A DNA stretch of 64,000 nt. It comes from Clostridium beijerinckii (GTDB taxonomy: Bacteria > Bacillota > Clostridia > Clostridiales > Clostridiaceae). The translations under genes and the position numbers were made by a program. The notes beneath the pieces are model-generated. The model searched no databases, was not told the origin of the DNA, and saw nothing but the letters and a program-made list of their open reading frames with translations. Positions 8,862 through 16,946 of the stretch are shown here, one piece after another (position 1 is the first letter of the stretch; each line of letters opens with the position of its first letter). Location: the NCBI RefSeq assembly GCF_036699995.1, contig NZ_CP144906.1:2557001-2621000 (forward strand), read 5' to 3'.

Positions 8862-9981
8862 TGAAGAACTATCTAAAAAGTCCCAAAATGAGGCGATAAA
8901 TTCACTTAGTAAAAATATAAGTATAATTTGTCCATCGCCTAGGGGAAAAGAGATAGCATTGAAGCTTAAAGAAAGCTTTAATGGAAGATTATATATAAAA
9001 GAAAATAATTCATCACAAGATCAGATTAATAATTGTAAGTCAGAAATGAACACTTTTGCATATGGTGAAGATTTCAGTTTAAAGACTATTACGAAAGAAG
9101 CTATGAATAATTCAGAAGGTATTATATTTATATCTTCAACAGGAATTGCAGTAAGAGCAATAGCTCCATTTCTTGAAGGCAAGGATAAGGATCCAGGAAT
9201 TGTAGTAGTTGATCTATCATGTAAATATGCAATAAATATATTAAGTGGACATTTAGGTGGAGGCAATGAGCTTACTTATAAGGTATCAGAAATATTAAAT
9301 TCTATGCCTATTATAACCACTGCAAGTGATAATTTAGGGCTGATTGCCCCAGATATTTTAGCTAAAGAAAATAATTTAATTATTGAAGATTTAAAAAAAG
9401 CTAAATATATGGCGGCTCTTCTAATTAATAAAAAAATAATTGGAATTAAAGATGATTATAATATAATTAAAATCAGTAATGGATACGAAAAAATACAGTA
9501 CCTAAGGGAGGATTGTATTTGGATAACTCATTGTTTAAAAAGTAGTAATAATGAAGAACTTGAAAAAACTGATTATTCTAAGATACTTAGACTTATAAAA
9601 AAAGATATAGTTTTAGGTATCGGTTGTAGGAAAGGCACAACTTATGAAAAATTATATGACTTTGTAAATGCAAATTTAATAAAATATAATTTGGATATAA
9701 GAGCAGTGTCATGTATTGTTTCGGTAGATATTAAAGCTAATGAAGAAGGTATTATAGAATTAGCAGAAAGAATTAATTGTCCATTCAAAACTTTTAGCAA
9801 AGATGAAATAAAAACAGTTCAAGATAAATATGATAAAAGTGAATTCGTATTTAAAACACTTGGAATAACTGGGGTTTGTGAGCCTTCTGTTGATCTTGCA
9901 GGTGCAGAGGTTATTATAAGCAAAATAAAGCATGAAGGTATGACATTAGCTATAGGGGTACTCAAAAACATATTGGAATAA
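8848..9981 (+). CDS. cbiG: Cobalt-precorrin-5A hydrolase CbiG
   Basis: Opens the delta-lactone of cobalt-precorrin-5A and releases acetaldehyde (ring contraction). Start chosen at ATG 8848 (GAGG at 8834-8837), overlapping cbiF by 14 nt; about 377 aa. Visible: IIFISSTGIAVRAIAPFLEGKDKDPGIVV, then LSGHLGGGNELT in the N-terminal/central region, and C-terminal VLGIGCRKGTT plus GVCEPSVDLAGA. Last recognisable cobalamin gene; cbiH and cbiJ do not follow. Confidence 0.92.
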   Translation: MNLNNEELSKKSQNEAINSLSKNISIICPSPRGKEIALKLKESFNGRLYIKENNSSQDQINNCKSEMNTFAYGEDFSLKTITKEAMNNSEGIIFISSTGIAVRAIAPFLEGKDKDPGIVVVDLSCKYAINILSGHLGGGNELTYKVSEILNSMPIITTASDNLGLIAPDILAKENNLIIEDLKKAKYMAALLINKKIIGIKDDYNIIKISNGYEKIQYLREDCIWITHCLKSSNNEELEKTDYSKILRLIKKDIVLGIGCRKGTTYEKLYDFVNANLIKYNLDIRAVSCIVSVDIKANEEGIIELAERINCPFKTFSKDEIKTVQDKYDKSEFVFKTLGITGVCEPSVDLAGAEVIISKIKHEGMTLAIGVLKNILE

Positions 9982-10076
9982 GTTTTAAAATCAATCCTTC
10001 ATGTTCATGCATTGGAAAAGTATGCTATAATATAGCTGATGAAGCATTTATTTTAAAAAGTAGGGGAGAAGAGAAT

Positions 10077-10709
10077 ATGACGATTTTGGACATGCTAAAT
10101 AAAATGAATGAGAATAATAAATTAATGGCTAAATCATTAGAAATTATTAAAGACAATTATACAAGTTTAGTAAATGACAATTATGAATTGACTCTTGATG
10201 AAAATAGGGAATTAAGTGTAAAGATTCCTAGTCTTGAAAGAAGAAATGAATATGTATATAAAAGTGTGGCTGAGTACCCTTATCCATTAATTATGTGCAT
10301 GAGAATCTCAGAAAGTAGTAATGTTGAAAGATATAACTATATGTTGTCTAAATTCATGGATTTATATAGAGATAAGTTGGATTTGTTATTTAAGGATGTA
10401 CATATCGTTGATACATTAAAGGCGAAAATAGTAAAAACTAAAGATAGAATAGATTACGTAACATATTATTCAATAGCTACAGGAGCTATTGGTGCAGTAC
10501 TATTAATTATATTCAATTTTACTAATAATGTAAAAAATGCAATTACAATAGGAATTATAGTTTTTTTTATTCTTGCATTATTCATGCAGATTACAAAAGA
10601 AAGCCAAGTGAAAAAGATAGTTGATGCATATATAAGTTTAATAAAAACAGAATGGTATCAAAAAGAATTAAACAAGCAATATACATACCTTTGCAATTTT
10701 ATAGAATAA
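10077..10709 (+). CDS. Unknown two-helix membrane protein, 210 aa
   Basis: I do not recognise this family. The N-terminal half is charged and helical (MLNKMNENNKLMAKSLEIIKDN); around residues 125-170 two hydrophobic segments (YSIATGAIGAVLLIIFNF and AITIGIIVFFILALFM) form a hairpin, and the C-terminus is again hydrophilic, so both ends probably face the same side. ATG 10077 follows GGGGAGAAGAG. It lies 95 bp after cbiG and before a strong terminator, so it may be the last gene of the cbi transcript; a TATAAT-like box near 10028 could also start its own. Confidence 0.6.
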   Translation: MTILDMLNKMNENNKLMAKSLEIIKDNYTSLVNDNYELTLDENRELSVKIPSLERRNEYVYKSVAEYPYPLIMCMRISESSNVERYNYMLSKFMDLYRDKLDLLFKDVHIVDTLKAKIVKTKDRIDYVTYYSIATGAIGAVLLIIFNFTNNVKNAITIGIIVFFILALFMQITKESQVKKIVDAYISLIKTEWYQKELNKQYTYLCNFIE

Positions 10710-10740
10710 TATAAATTCATTTTCATTAAATAAATATCAT

Positions 10741-10786
10741 ATACAAAAAAACTTACTAAAAATTTAATTAGTAAGTTTTTTTGTAT
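10741..10786. terminator. Perfect 19-bp bidirectional terminator
   Basis: ATACAAAAAAACTTACTAA and its exact inverse flank an 8-nt loop, with A-run and T-run on the two sides. It ends the cbi-side transcript and could also stop the convergent regulator gene. Confidence 0.85.
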
Positions 10787-10821
10787 TTAGGAAATTATAA
10801 TGTAATTAAATCAGCAGATAA

Positions 10822-10869
10822 CTTTTATATTAATCTATTTTACTAGGGTTAAATAGATTAATATAAAAG
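10822..10869. repeat. Perfect 19-bp inverted repeat, 10-nt loop
   Basis: CTTTTATATTAATCTATTT (10822-10840) and its exact inverse (10851-10869) flank TACTAGGGTT. AT-only stem without a T-run; it is just beyond the 3' end of the regulator gene on the minus strand. Role unknown; it may stabilise that mRNA end. Confidence 0.75.
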
Positions 10870-10894
10870 AATAAAAAATGTCATTATACTATGA

Positions 10895-11614
10895 TTAAAT
10901 ATTTTTTCTTAAAGATGATGATTCAACAAATACAAATTTATCAGGTCTATGACGAGATTCTGTATATTCAAAAAGTTTACCCGAATCAGTATAAGCATAT
11001 GTTTTTACGACAGCAACACAATCATATGTACCTAAATCTAAAAATCTTTTATCTAATTCTGTTGCATGTTCAACAACAATAATCTTTTTTGAAGCAAGAA
11101 TTTTTGTGTTTAAATCTTTTTCAATATATTCATATACGGAATTTTGAGCAATTTCTATAGTCAAATCTTTTGCTACATCAGCACTAAAATAATTTACATC
11201 AAGGATAATTGGTTCATTATCATAAAATCTTATTCTATGAAGGTGATATACTTCAGTATCTAATTTTAAAGCAGTTATTCTTGATAAGGATTCATCTATA
11301 GTTATTTTTGAAAAATGAACAACACTAGTAGTGAATTTCTTTTTTGTATGTAATTCTTGTAAGCCAAGTAGATTACCAATAGGAAGTTCTATTGATTCTC
11401 TGCTTTCTAATATTATTACGCCCTTACCTTTAACGCTTTTAACATATCCATCTTTACTCAATTCATTAATTGCTCTTCTAACAGTATTTCTACTACATTT
11501 AAATTTATCAACTAGTTCCATTTCCGTAGGAAGCATCATAGAATTATCATACTTACCATTATCTATATTACTTTTTAATATGTGATATATATCTTTGAAT
11601 TTTACATTAGGCAA
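10895..11614 (-). CDS. treR: GntR/UTRA regulator, probable trehalose repressor
   Basis: N-terminal GntR winged helix (FKDIYHILKSNIDNGKY, LPTEMELVDKFKCSRNTVRRAINEL, GYVKSVKGKGVII) and C-terminal UTRA sensor domain (VYHLHRIRFYDNEPIILDVNYF, SVYEYIE). About 239 aa. I take the TTG start at 11614 (AAGGGAG lies 8 nt upstream); a GTG at 11623 overlaps that site. It is transcribed away from the trehalose PTS genes, so it is inferred to be their repressor, sensing trehalose-6-phosphate and binding the palindromes near 12372-12543. Symbol given by context. Confidence 0.82.
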   Translation of the reverse strand: MPNVKFKDIYHILKSNIDNGKYDNSMMLPTEMELVDKFKCSRNTVRRAINELSKDGYVKSVKGKGVIILESRESIELPIGNLLGLQELHTKKKFTTSVVHFSKITIDESLSRITALKLDTEVYHLHRIRFYDNEPIILDVNYFSADVAKDLTIEIAQNSVYEYIEKDLNTKILASKKIIVVEHATELDKRFLDLGTYDCVAVVKTYAYTDSGKLFEYTESRHRPDKFVFVESSSLRKNI

Positions 11615-11643
11615 AGTTAACACTCCCTTAAGTTATCTTGGGG

Positions 11644-11738
11644 TATATATGCTGCAATTGGATTTCTACATTTTATACTTAATTGAGCGTTTATCTAACT
11701 AAAATCTTAAATGTAAATTTATTATTGTAGCATATATA
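11644..11738 (-). repeat. P-family repeat (about 95 bp, terminal inverted repeats)
   Basis: TATATATGCTGCAAT at one end and ATTGTAGCATATATA at the other (15 bp, one mismatch), with ATTTCTACATTT and AAATGTAAATTT just inside. Its reverse complement aligns along its length with 45819-45912. MITE-like, no ORF. Confidence 0.75.
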
Positions 11739-11893
11739 AAATATTTGTACTTTTATAGTTTTCAATGAATATATTATACTTTATTTTTTTTAATAAGTTA
11801 ACTAAATAATTAAAATAATAAGGTGATAAATTACTTGGTGTAATTTATTAATGTATGATAATGTAAGTCACTCCAACACCTAAAAAATTTGCA

Positions 11894-12180
11894 CTATATA
11901 GATAAACAACTTAAGAATTCGATTTATACTTTGCAATAAATATCATACTAGAAAGTAGAAACATTTTTATGCAACAGGCATTGAAAATGAGCTGTTAAAA
12001 GGTCTTAATTGTAGGTTGTTCCATTGATGCTTGTCACAATGAAATTGGGAGCAAGCATTAGTGGTGCAACCTGCAATTTAGCACTTTCAGCAAAATTTTC
12101 ATAGTCCTGTGAAATAACAATGCTTTTACTTTCGGTGGATTATTGCATAAGTCTAGGTTATATATTGTTTATCTATATAG
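11894..12180. repeat. H-family fold-back element, copy A
   Basis: Perfect 16-bp terminal inverted repeats CTATATAGATAAACAA (11894-11909) and its inverse (12165-12180). The interior is largely self-complementary (GAAAGTAGAAACATT with AATGCTTTTACTTTC; GAAAATGAGCTG with the CAGCAAAATTTTC side), so the 287-bp unit can form one long hairpin. No ORF. Related to the element after the phosphotrehalase gene. Confidence 0.75.
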
Positions 12181-12346
12181 ATGACCAATTTTAAAACTGA
12201 ATTTATATGGTAACTTACCGAAATTATAAATATTTTGGTTATGAAAAGCTATGAAAATATATTTAGGATTTCTAGTGAAGATATGAATTTGAAACTTTAG
12301 CAGATCTGTAAATTTAAACTTGATTTAAGAGTTATTAAAATGATAG
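12173..12346 (+). repeat. H-family element, copy B (short form)
   Basis: Shares its first CTATATAG with the right end of copy A. AACTTACCGAAATTATAAA, TATTTTGG...GAAAAGCTATG, GATTTCTAG and a TAGAAAATC end match copies C, D and E, but the self-complementary core is absent. Confidence 0.6.
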
Positions 12347-12371
12347 AAAATCTTAAATTTGAATAGGTTAT

Positions 12372-12417
12372 TTGAACAAATTTAAAATATGTTTAAACAT
12401 ATTTTAAATTTGTTCAA
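12372..12417. promoter_or_regulatory. Perfect 46-bp palindrome upstream of trehalose promoter
   Basis: TTGAACAAATTTAAAATATGTTT is followed immediately by its exact reverse complement; the centre is GTTTAAAC. It sits about 75 bp upstream of the -35 box. It is a candidate distal operator for the GntR regulator, sharing the GTTTAAAC core with the palindrome at 12463-12478. Confidence 0.7.
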
Positions 12418-12462
12418 TGCTATAAGATGGCTTAAATGCTGAATACTAAACATTTTCAAGAA

Positions 12463-12478
12463 ATTTGTTTAAACAAAT
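12463..12478. promoter_or_regulatory. 16-bp operator-like palindrome
   Basis: ATTTGTTTAAACAAAT, perfect dyad, 14 bp upstream of the -35 box. The size fits a dimeric GntR-family operator. Its centre is 76 bp from the centre of the larger palindrome. Confidence 0.65.
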
Positions 12479-12491
12479 GTTAAAAATATTA

Positions 12492-12520
12492 TTGACTATA
12501 TGTTTAAAATAGATTATGAT
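12492..12520 (+). promoter_or_regulatory. Sigma-A promoter of trehalose operon
   Basis: TTGACT (12492-12497), 17-bp spacer, TATGAT (12515-12520). Leader of about 135 nt to the EIIBC start. Confidence 0.8.
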
Positions 12521-12529
12521 GATATTGTA

Positions 12530-12543
12530 AACATTTAAATGTT
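12530..12543. promoter_or_regulatory. 14-bp palindrome at transcription start
   Basis: AACATTTAAATGTT, perfect dyad about 9 bp after the -10 box, where a bound repressor would block initiation. Third palindrome of this control region. Confidence 0.5.
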
Positions 12544-12661
12544 AGGTTTAATATAAAATTTATTAATTAATTGTTCAATTGGACTAATACAAAACAAAAT
12601 TGTATTAATATTCATGAACTTATTCTTTAAAGTAATAAAAATCAAATTGGAGGTTTTAATA

Positions 12662-14077
12662 ATGGGGAAATTTCAAAATGATGCAAAAGAACTATTAAAG
12701 CTAGTTGGTGGAAAAGAAAACATCTCAGCAGTTACACATTGTGTTACTAGAATGAGATTTGTATTAAACGATCCAAGTAAAGCTGGCGTAAATGAAATTG
12801 AAAAATTAAAAAGTGTAAAAGGAACATTTACACAAGCAGGACAGTTCCAAGTTATAATTGGGAATGAAGTATCAACATTTTATAATGACTTTATAGCAGT
12901 TTCAGGAATAGATGGAGTAAGTAAAGATGCAGTAAAAGATGTTGCTAAAAACAATATGACTTTTATACAAAAGCTTATGGCAAATATAGCAGAAATATTT
13001 TCACCACTTATTCCAGCTATCATCGTTGGAGGTTTGATTTTAGGGTTTAGAAATATTATTGGAGATATGAAATTATTAGAAGGCGGAACAAAATCTTTAG
13101 TTGAAGTATCTCAATTCTGGGCTGGGACAAACAGTTTCTTATGGTTAATTGGAGAAGCTATATTCCACTTCTTACCAGTAGGTATTACATGGTCAATTAC
13201 AAAGAAAATGGGGACAACCCAAATTCTTGGTATAGTTTTAGGTATTACATTAGTTTCACCACAACTTTTAAATGCATATGCAGTTGCAGGTACACCAGCT
13301 GATAAAATTCCATTCTGGGATTTTGGATTTGCACATGTAAACATGATTGGATATCAAGCACAAGTTATACCAGCTATACTTGCAGGTTTTGCATTAGTAT
13401 TTCTTGAAAGAGGTGCAAGAAAGATAAGTCCGGCATCAATATCAATGATAGTTGTACCATTCTTTGCTTTAGTACCAGCTGTTTTGATAGCTCATATTGT
13501 TATAGGACCTATAGGCTGGGCAATTGGTGCAGCTATTTCAAAAGTAGTATATGGTGGACTTACATCTTCATTTGGTATGATTTTTGCAGCAATCTTTGGA
13601 TTCCTTTATGCACCACTTGTTATTACAGGACTTCACCATATGACAAATGCAATAGATCTTCAATTAATGGCACAATTTGGAGGAACATCACTTTGGCCAA
13701 TGATAGCATTATCTAATATCGCACAAGGTTCAGCAGTTTTAGCTATGATATATTTACAAAGAAAGAATCAAGAAGCTCAAGAAGTTAATGTACCAGCTTG
13801 TATTTCAGCTTACCTTGGAGTTACTGAACCGGCAATGTTTGGTGTTAACTTAAAGCATGGATTCCCATTCTTCTGTGGAATGGCAGGATCAGCAATAGCA
13901 GCAATAATTTCAGTTGGAAGTGGCGTAATGGCAAACTCAATCGGTGTTGGAGGACTTCCAGGTATATTATCAATAAAACCAGCATTCATGATGATATTTG
14001 CATTAGCAATGCTTGTAGCAGTAGTAGTACCATTTGTTCTTACAGTAATTGTAGGAAAAAAGAAAGCAATAAGCTAG
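12662..14077 (+). CDS. treP: PTS trehalose-type EIIBC
   Basis: Imports trehalose and phosphorylates it to trehalose-6-phosphate. N-terminal EIIB domain with phospho-cysteine in SAVTHCVTRMRF (Cys27), then an EIIC membrane domain with about ten hydrophobic segments, LVITGLHHMTNA and TEPAMFGVNLKHGFPF. 471 aa; no EIIA domain is fused, so the EIIA must be borrowed from another system. ATG 12662 follows GGAGG; an in-frame ATG at 12614 lacks a ribosome site. Substrate inferred from the phosphotrehalase next door; sucrose-type EIIBC proteins look alike. Confidence 0.88.
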   Translation: MGKFQNDAKELLKLVGGKENISAVTHCVTRMRFVLNDPSKAGVNEIEKLKSVKGTFTQAGQFQVIIGNEVSTFYNDFIAVSGIDGVSKDAVKDVAKNNMTFIQKLMANIAEIFSPLIPAIIVGGLILGFRNIIGDMKLLEGGTKSLVEVSQFWAGTNSFLWLIGEAIFHFLPVGITWSITKKMGTTQILGIVLGITLVSPQLLNAYAVAGTPADKIPFWDFGFAHVNMIGYQAQVIPAILAGFALVFLERGARKISPASISMIVVPFFALVPAVLIAHIVIGPIGWAIGAAISKVVYGGLTSSFGMIFAAIFGFLYAPLVITGLHHMTNAIDLQLMAQFGGTSLWPMIALSNIAQGSAVLAMIYLQRKNQEAQEVNVPACISAYLGVTEPAMFGVNLKHGFPFFCGMAGSAIAAIISVGSGVMANSIGVGGLPGILSIKPAFMMIFALAMLVAVVVPFVLTVIVGKKKAIS

Positions 14078-14095
14078 GATAGGAAGGAAGAAATT

Positions 14096-15748
14096 ATGAA
14101 GGATTTTAAGAAAAGTACTATTTATCAAATATATCCTAAATCATTTTATGATACAAACGGTGATGGAATTGGAGATTTAAACGGAGTAATAGAAAAATTA
14201 GATTATTTAAAAAATTTAGGTATAGATTATATATGGCTTACTCCTTTTTATCCTTCTCCTCAAGTAGATAACGGATATGATATCTCTGATTACTATAATA
14301 TTGACCCAAGCTTTGGTACATTAGAAGATTTTGAAAAATTAGTACAAGAAGCAGAAAAAAGAGATATATATGTAATGCTTGATATGGTACTTAATCATAC
14401 ATCAACAGAACATGAATGGTTCAAAAAAGCTATAAGCGGAGATAGAGAATATAAAGATTTCTATATATTTAAAGAATCAGAAAAAGATAAACCACCTACA
14501 AATTGGGAATCTAAATTTGGTGGGAATGCATGGGAATATGTAGAAAAGTTTGATGAGTATTACCTACATCTTTATGATAGAACTCAGGCAGATTTGAATT
14601 GGGATAATGAAGAAGTTAGAAATGAGATTTATGGTGTTGTTAACTTTTGGCTTAAAAAAGGTGTCAAAGGATTAAGATTTGATGTTATAAATTTAATTTC
14701 AAAACCAGAAAAGTTTGAAAGTGATTCAGAAGGTGATGGAAGAAGATTCTATACAGATGGTCCTAAAATTCATGACTATCTCCACGAGCTTAATGAAAAT
14801 ACCTATGGAAAATATGAAAATATTGTAACTGTAGGAGAAATGTCATCAACTTCTCTTGAGAATTGTATAAGATATTCTAATCCAGAAGAAAAAGAATTAT
14901 CAATGGTATTTAATTTCCATCATTTAAAAGTTGATTACTATAAAGGCGATAAATGGACTGTTATGGATTTTGACTTTATGAAGTTGAAGGCGTTATTTAA
15001 AACTTGGCAAGAAGAAATTCAAAATGGGTGGAATGCTCTGTTTTGGTGTAATCATGATCAGCCTAGAATAGTTTCTCGGTTTGGAAATGATAAAGAATAT
15101 TTAAAAGAAAGTGCCAAAATGCTGGCAACTACAATACACATGATGAGGGGGACTCCATATGTGTATCAAGGTGAAGAGATTGGAATGACAAACCCTTATT
15201 TCGATAAGATAGAGAAGTATAGAGATGTAGAATCTATAAATTATTATAATATTTTAAAAGAGCAGGGAAAATCTGAAGAAGAGATATTACAGATTTTAAA
15301 AGCAAAATCTCGTGATAATTCTAGAACTCCAGTACAATGGGATGATAGTGAAAATGCTGGATTTACTAAAGGTGAACCATGGATACCTGTTAGCAGTGAA
15401 TATAAAAGAATAAATGTTGAACAAGCATTAAAGGATGAAGATTCGATTTTCTATCATTATCAAAAGCTAATAAGGTTGAGAAAAGATTATGAAGTGATTT
15501 CAAATGGAAGTATAAAGTTTATTCTTGAAGAAAATAATAAAGTGCTTTCATATGTAAGAAACTTAGGCGACGCTACAGTACTTGTCATAAATAATTTTTA
15601 TGGAGAAAGTGCAAAAGTAGAGATTCCAGATGAATATGCAAATAAAAGTGCTAAGAGTAAAATATTAATATCAAATTATAAAGATAGTAGTGTATTAAAT
15701 AAAGAGTTGAATTTAAGACCATTTGAATCAATTGTATATCATATATAG
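14096..15748 (+). CDS. treA: Alpha,alpha-phosphotrehalase (GH13)
   Basis: Splits trehalose-6-phosphate into glucose and glucose-6-phosphate. GH13 barrel: TIYQIYPKSFYDTNGDGIGDL, DMVLNHTSTEHEWF, GLRFDVINLISKP (nucleophile Asp), VGEMSSTS (acid Glu), WCNHDQPRIVSRFG (third Asp), YQGEEIGMTN. 550 aa, typical of TreA/TreC; the DVINLISK version of the nucleophile region distinguishes it from oligo-1,6-glucosidases. Starts 18 bp after EIIBC with AGGAAGG. Its last 144 bp belong to the tandem duplication, and its stop codon lies in the end of an H-family repeat. Confidence 0.9.
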   Translation: MKDFKKSTIYQIYPKSFYDTNGDGIGDLNGVIEKLDYLKNLGIDYIWLTPFYPSPQVDNGYDISDYYNIDPSFGTLEDFEKLVQEAEKRDIYVMLDMVLNHTSTEHEWFKKAISGDREYKDFYIFKESEKDKPPTNWESKFGGNAWEYVEKFDEYYLHLYDRTQADLNWDNEEVRNEIYGVVNFWLKKGVKGLRFDVINLISKPEKFESDSEGDGRRFYTDGPKIHDYLHELNENTYGKYENIVTVGEMSSTSLENCIRYSNPEEKELSMVFNFHHLKVDYYKGDKWTVMDFDFMKLKALFKTWQEEIQNGWNALFWCNHDQPRIVSRFGNDKEYLKESAKMLATTIHMMRGTPYVYQGEEIGMTNPYFDKIEKYRDVESINYYNILKEQGKSEEEILQILKAKSRDNSRTPVQWDDSENAGFTKGEPWIPVSSEYKRINVEQALKDEDSIFYHYQKLIRLRKDYEVISNGSIKFILEENNKVLSYVRNLGDATVLVINNFYGESAKVEIPDEYANKSAKSKILISNYKDSSVLNKELNLRPFESIVYHI

Positions 15749-16056
15749 GTATCTAAATTTAAAACTAGACTTATGTGATAACTTACCTAAATCATAAATA
15801 TTTTGATTCCGAAAAGCTATGAAAATGTCGCTGAAGGTTCTAAGCAGCAGGTTGTATCCACTTTAGCATGCTCCAACTTTCAGTTTGACAAGCTAAAATG
15901 GAACAACCTACAGCTAAGAACCTTTAACAGCTCATTTTCAAATGTTTTCTCCACAAAAATATTTATGATTTCTAGTTAGGATATGAACATAAAGTTTTAG
16001 CAACTTTTTAAATATGTTCATCTGATAAGTCTAATTCTTAAATTGTTTATCAATAG
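15741..16056 (+). repeat. H-family fold-back element, copy C
   Basis: Outer arms CATAAATATTTT and AAAATATTTATG plus a large inner hairpin (CTGAAGGTTCT...AGGTTGT with ACAACCT...AGAACCTTTAACAG). The end TTGTTTATCAATAG resembles the terminal repeat of copy A. It starts within the last codons of the phosphotrehalase gene. Confidence 0.7.
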
Positions 16057-16098
16057 AAAATCAGGAACTTTAAAATTATATAATATATAGAAATTACA

Positions 16099-16137
16099 GT
16101 AGCAACTGCTCAGCAAATGGGTGGTTGTTACTTTTTT
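16099..16137 (+). terminator. Trehalose operon terminator
   Basis: GTAGCAAC pairs with GTTGTTAC (one wobble), followed by TTTTTT. Confidence 0.8.
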
Positions 16138-16146
16138 GTTGTCTAG

Positions 16147-16290
16147 GAAAGTGCAAAAGTAGAGATTCCAGATGAATATGCAAATAAAAGTGCTAAGAGT
16201 AAAATATTAATATCAAATTATAAAGATAGTAGTGTATTAAATAAAGAGTTGAATTTAAGACCATTTGAATCAATTGTATATCATATATAG
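16147..16290 (+). pseudogene. Duplicated 3' fragment of phosphotrehalase gene
   Basis: The last 47 codons and stop codon of the phosphotrehalase, duplicated without a start or ribosome site. Not expected to be expressed. Encodes the same tail ending IVYHI. Confidence 0.93.
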
Positions 16291-16598
16291 GTATCTAAAT
16301 TTAAAACTAGACTTATGTGATAACTTACCTAAATCATAAATATTTTGATTCCGAAAAGCTATGAAAATGTCGCTGAAGGTTCTAAGCAGCAGGTTGTATC
16401 CACTTTAGCATGCTCCAACTTTCAGTTTGACAAGCTAAAATGGAACAACCTACAGCTAAGAACCTTTAACAGCTCATTTTCAAATGTTTTCTCCACAAAA
16501 ATATTTATGATTTCTAGTTAGGATATGAACATAAAGTTTTAGCAACTTTTTAAATATGTTCATCTGATAAGTCTAATTCTTAAATTGTTTATCAATAG
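16283..16598 (+). repeat. H-family fold-back element, copy D
   Basis: Duplicate of copy C, displaced by 542 bp. It came with the tandem duplication and is not an independent insertion. Confidence 0.7.
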
Positions 16599-16640
16599 AA
16601 AATCAGGAACTTTAAAATTATATAATATATAGAAATTACA

Positions 16641-16679
16641 GTAGCAACTGCTCAGCAAATGGGTGGTTGTTACTTTTTT
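16641..16679 (+). terminator. Duplicated terminator
   Basis: Second copy of the terminator at 16099-16137. It stands immediately before the IS110 insertion point. Confidence 0.8.
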
Positions 16680-16691
16680 GTTGTCTAGGAA

Positions 16692-16946
16692 CCGCCCATG
16701 AAGGCAAAGCCTTCACAAAGTATAATGAAAATTAAGTGGTTTCTGTTAACAAATGGATAACCTTGTCAATAATATAGAAAGGTGAGGAAGTAAGCCGTTG
16801 TACTTTCTGGTAGCAAGAACTCCTTTTAGGAAACTGGCTACGGTAATTTTGAGCACAAAGTATTGTGTCTAGAGCACGTGTAGGAAATTTTTTTTTGATA
16901 AGTAATTACTGTTGAACTCACTGAATTTATTATGGAGAAGGTAGGA
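16692..16946 (+). ncRNA. Candidate IS110 bridge RNA region
   Basis: Non-coding left end of the IS110 element, where the IS621 group encodes its bridge RNA. GAAGGC/GCCTTC hairpin at 16700-16714 and further pairing segments are visible (for instance TGGTAGC with GCTACGG nearby). TGTCTAG at 16866-16872 equals the left target flank 16682-16688, and GTAGGAAA at 16880-16887 equals the right junction 18288-18295. These short matches are what guide segments would look like, but 7-8 nt can occur by chance. Confidence 0.5.

Larger units (their letters stand above)
15605..16146 (+). repeat. 542-bp tandem duplication, copy 1
   Basis: Contains the last 144 bp of the phosphotrehalase gene, an H-family fold-back element and a terminator. 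Identical base for base, as far as I can read, to 16147-16688. Confidence 0.95.
16147..16688 (+). repeat. 542-bp tandem duplication, copy 2
   Basis: Exact second copy of 15605-16146. The junction TCTAG/GAAAGT joins the end of one unit to GAAAGT inside the phosphotrehalase reading frame. The IS110 element begins right after it. Confidence 0.95.

Noticed and set aside
16700..16716. GGCAAAGCC resembling part of a c-di-GMP riboswitch
   Set aside because: Only the short match is present; it is a small GAAGGC/GCCTTC hairpin within the IS110 left end, and no second riboswitch domain follows.
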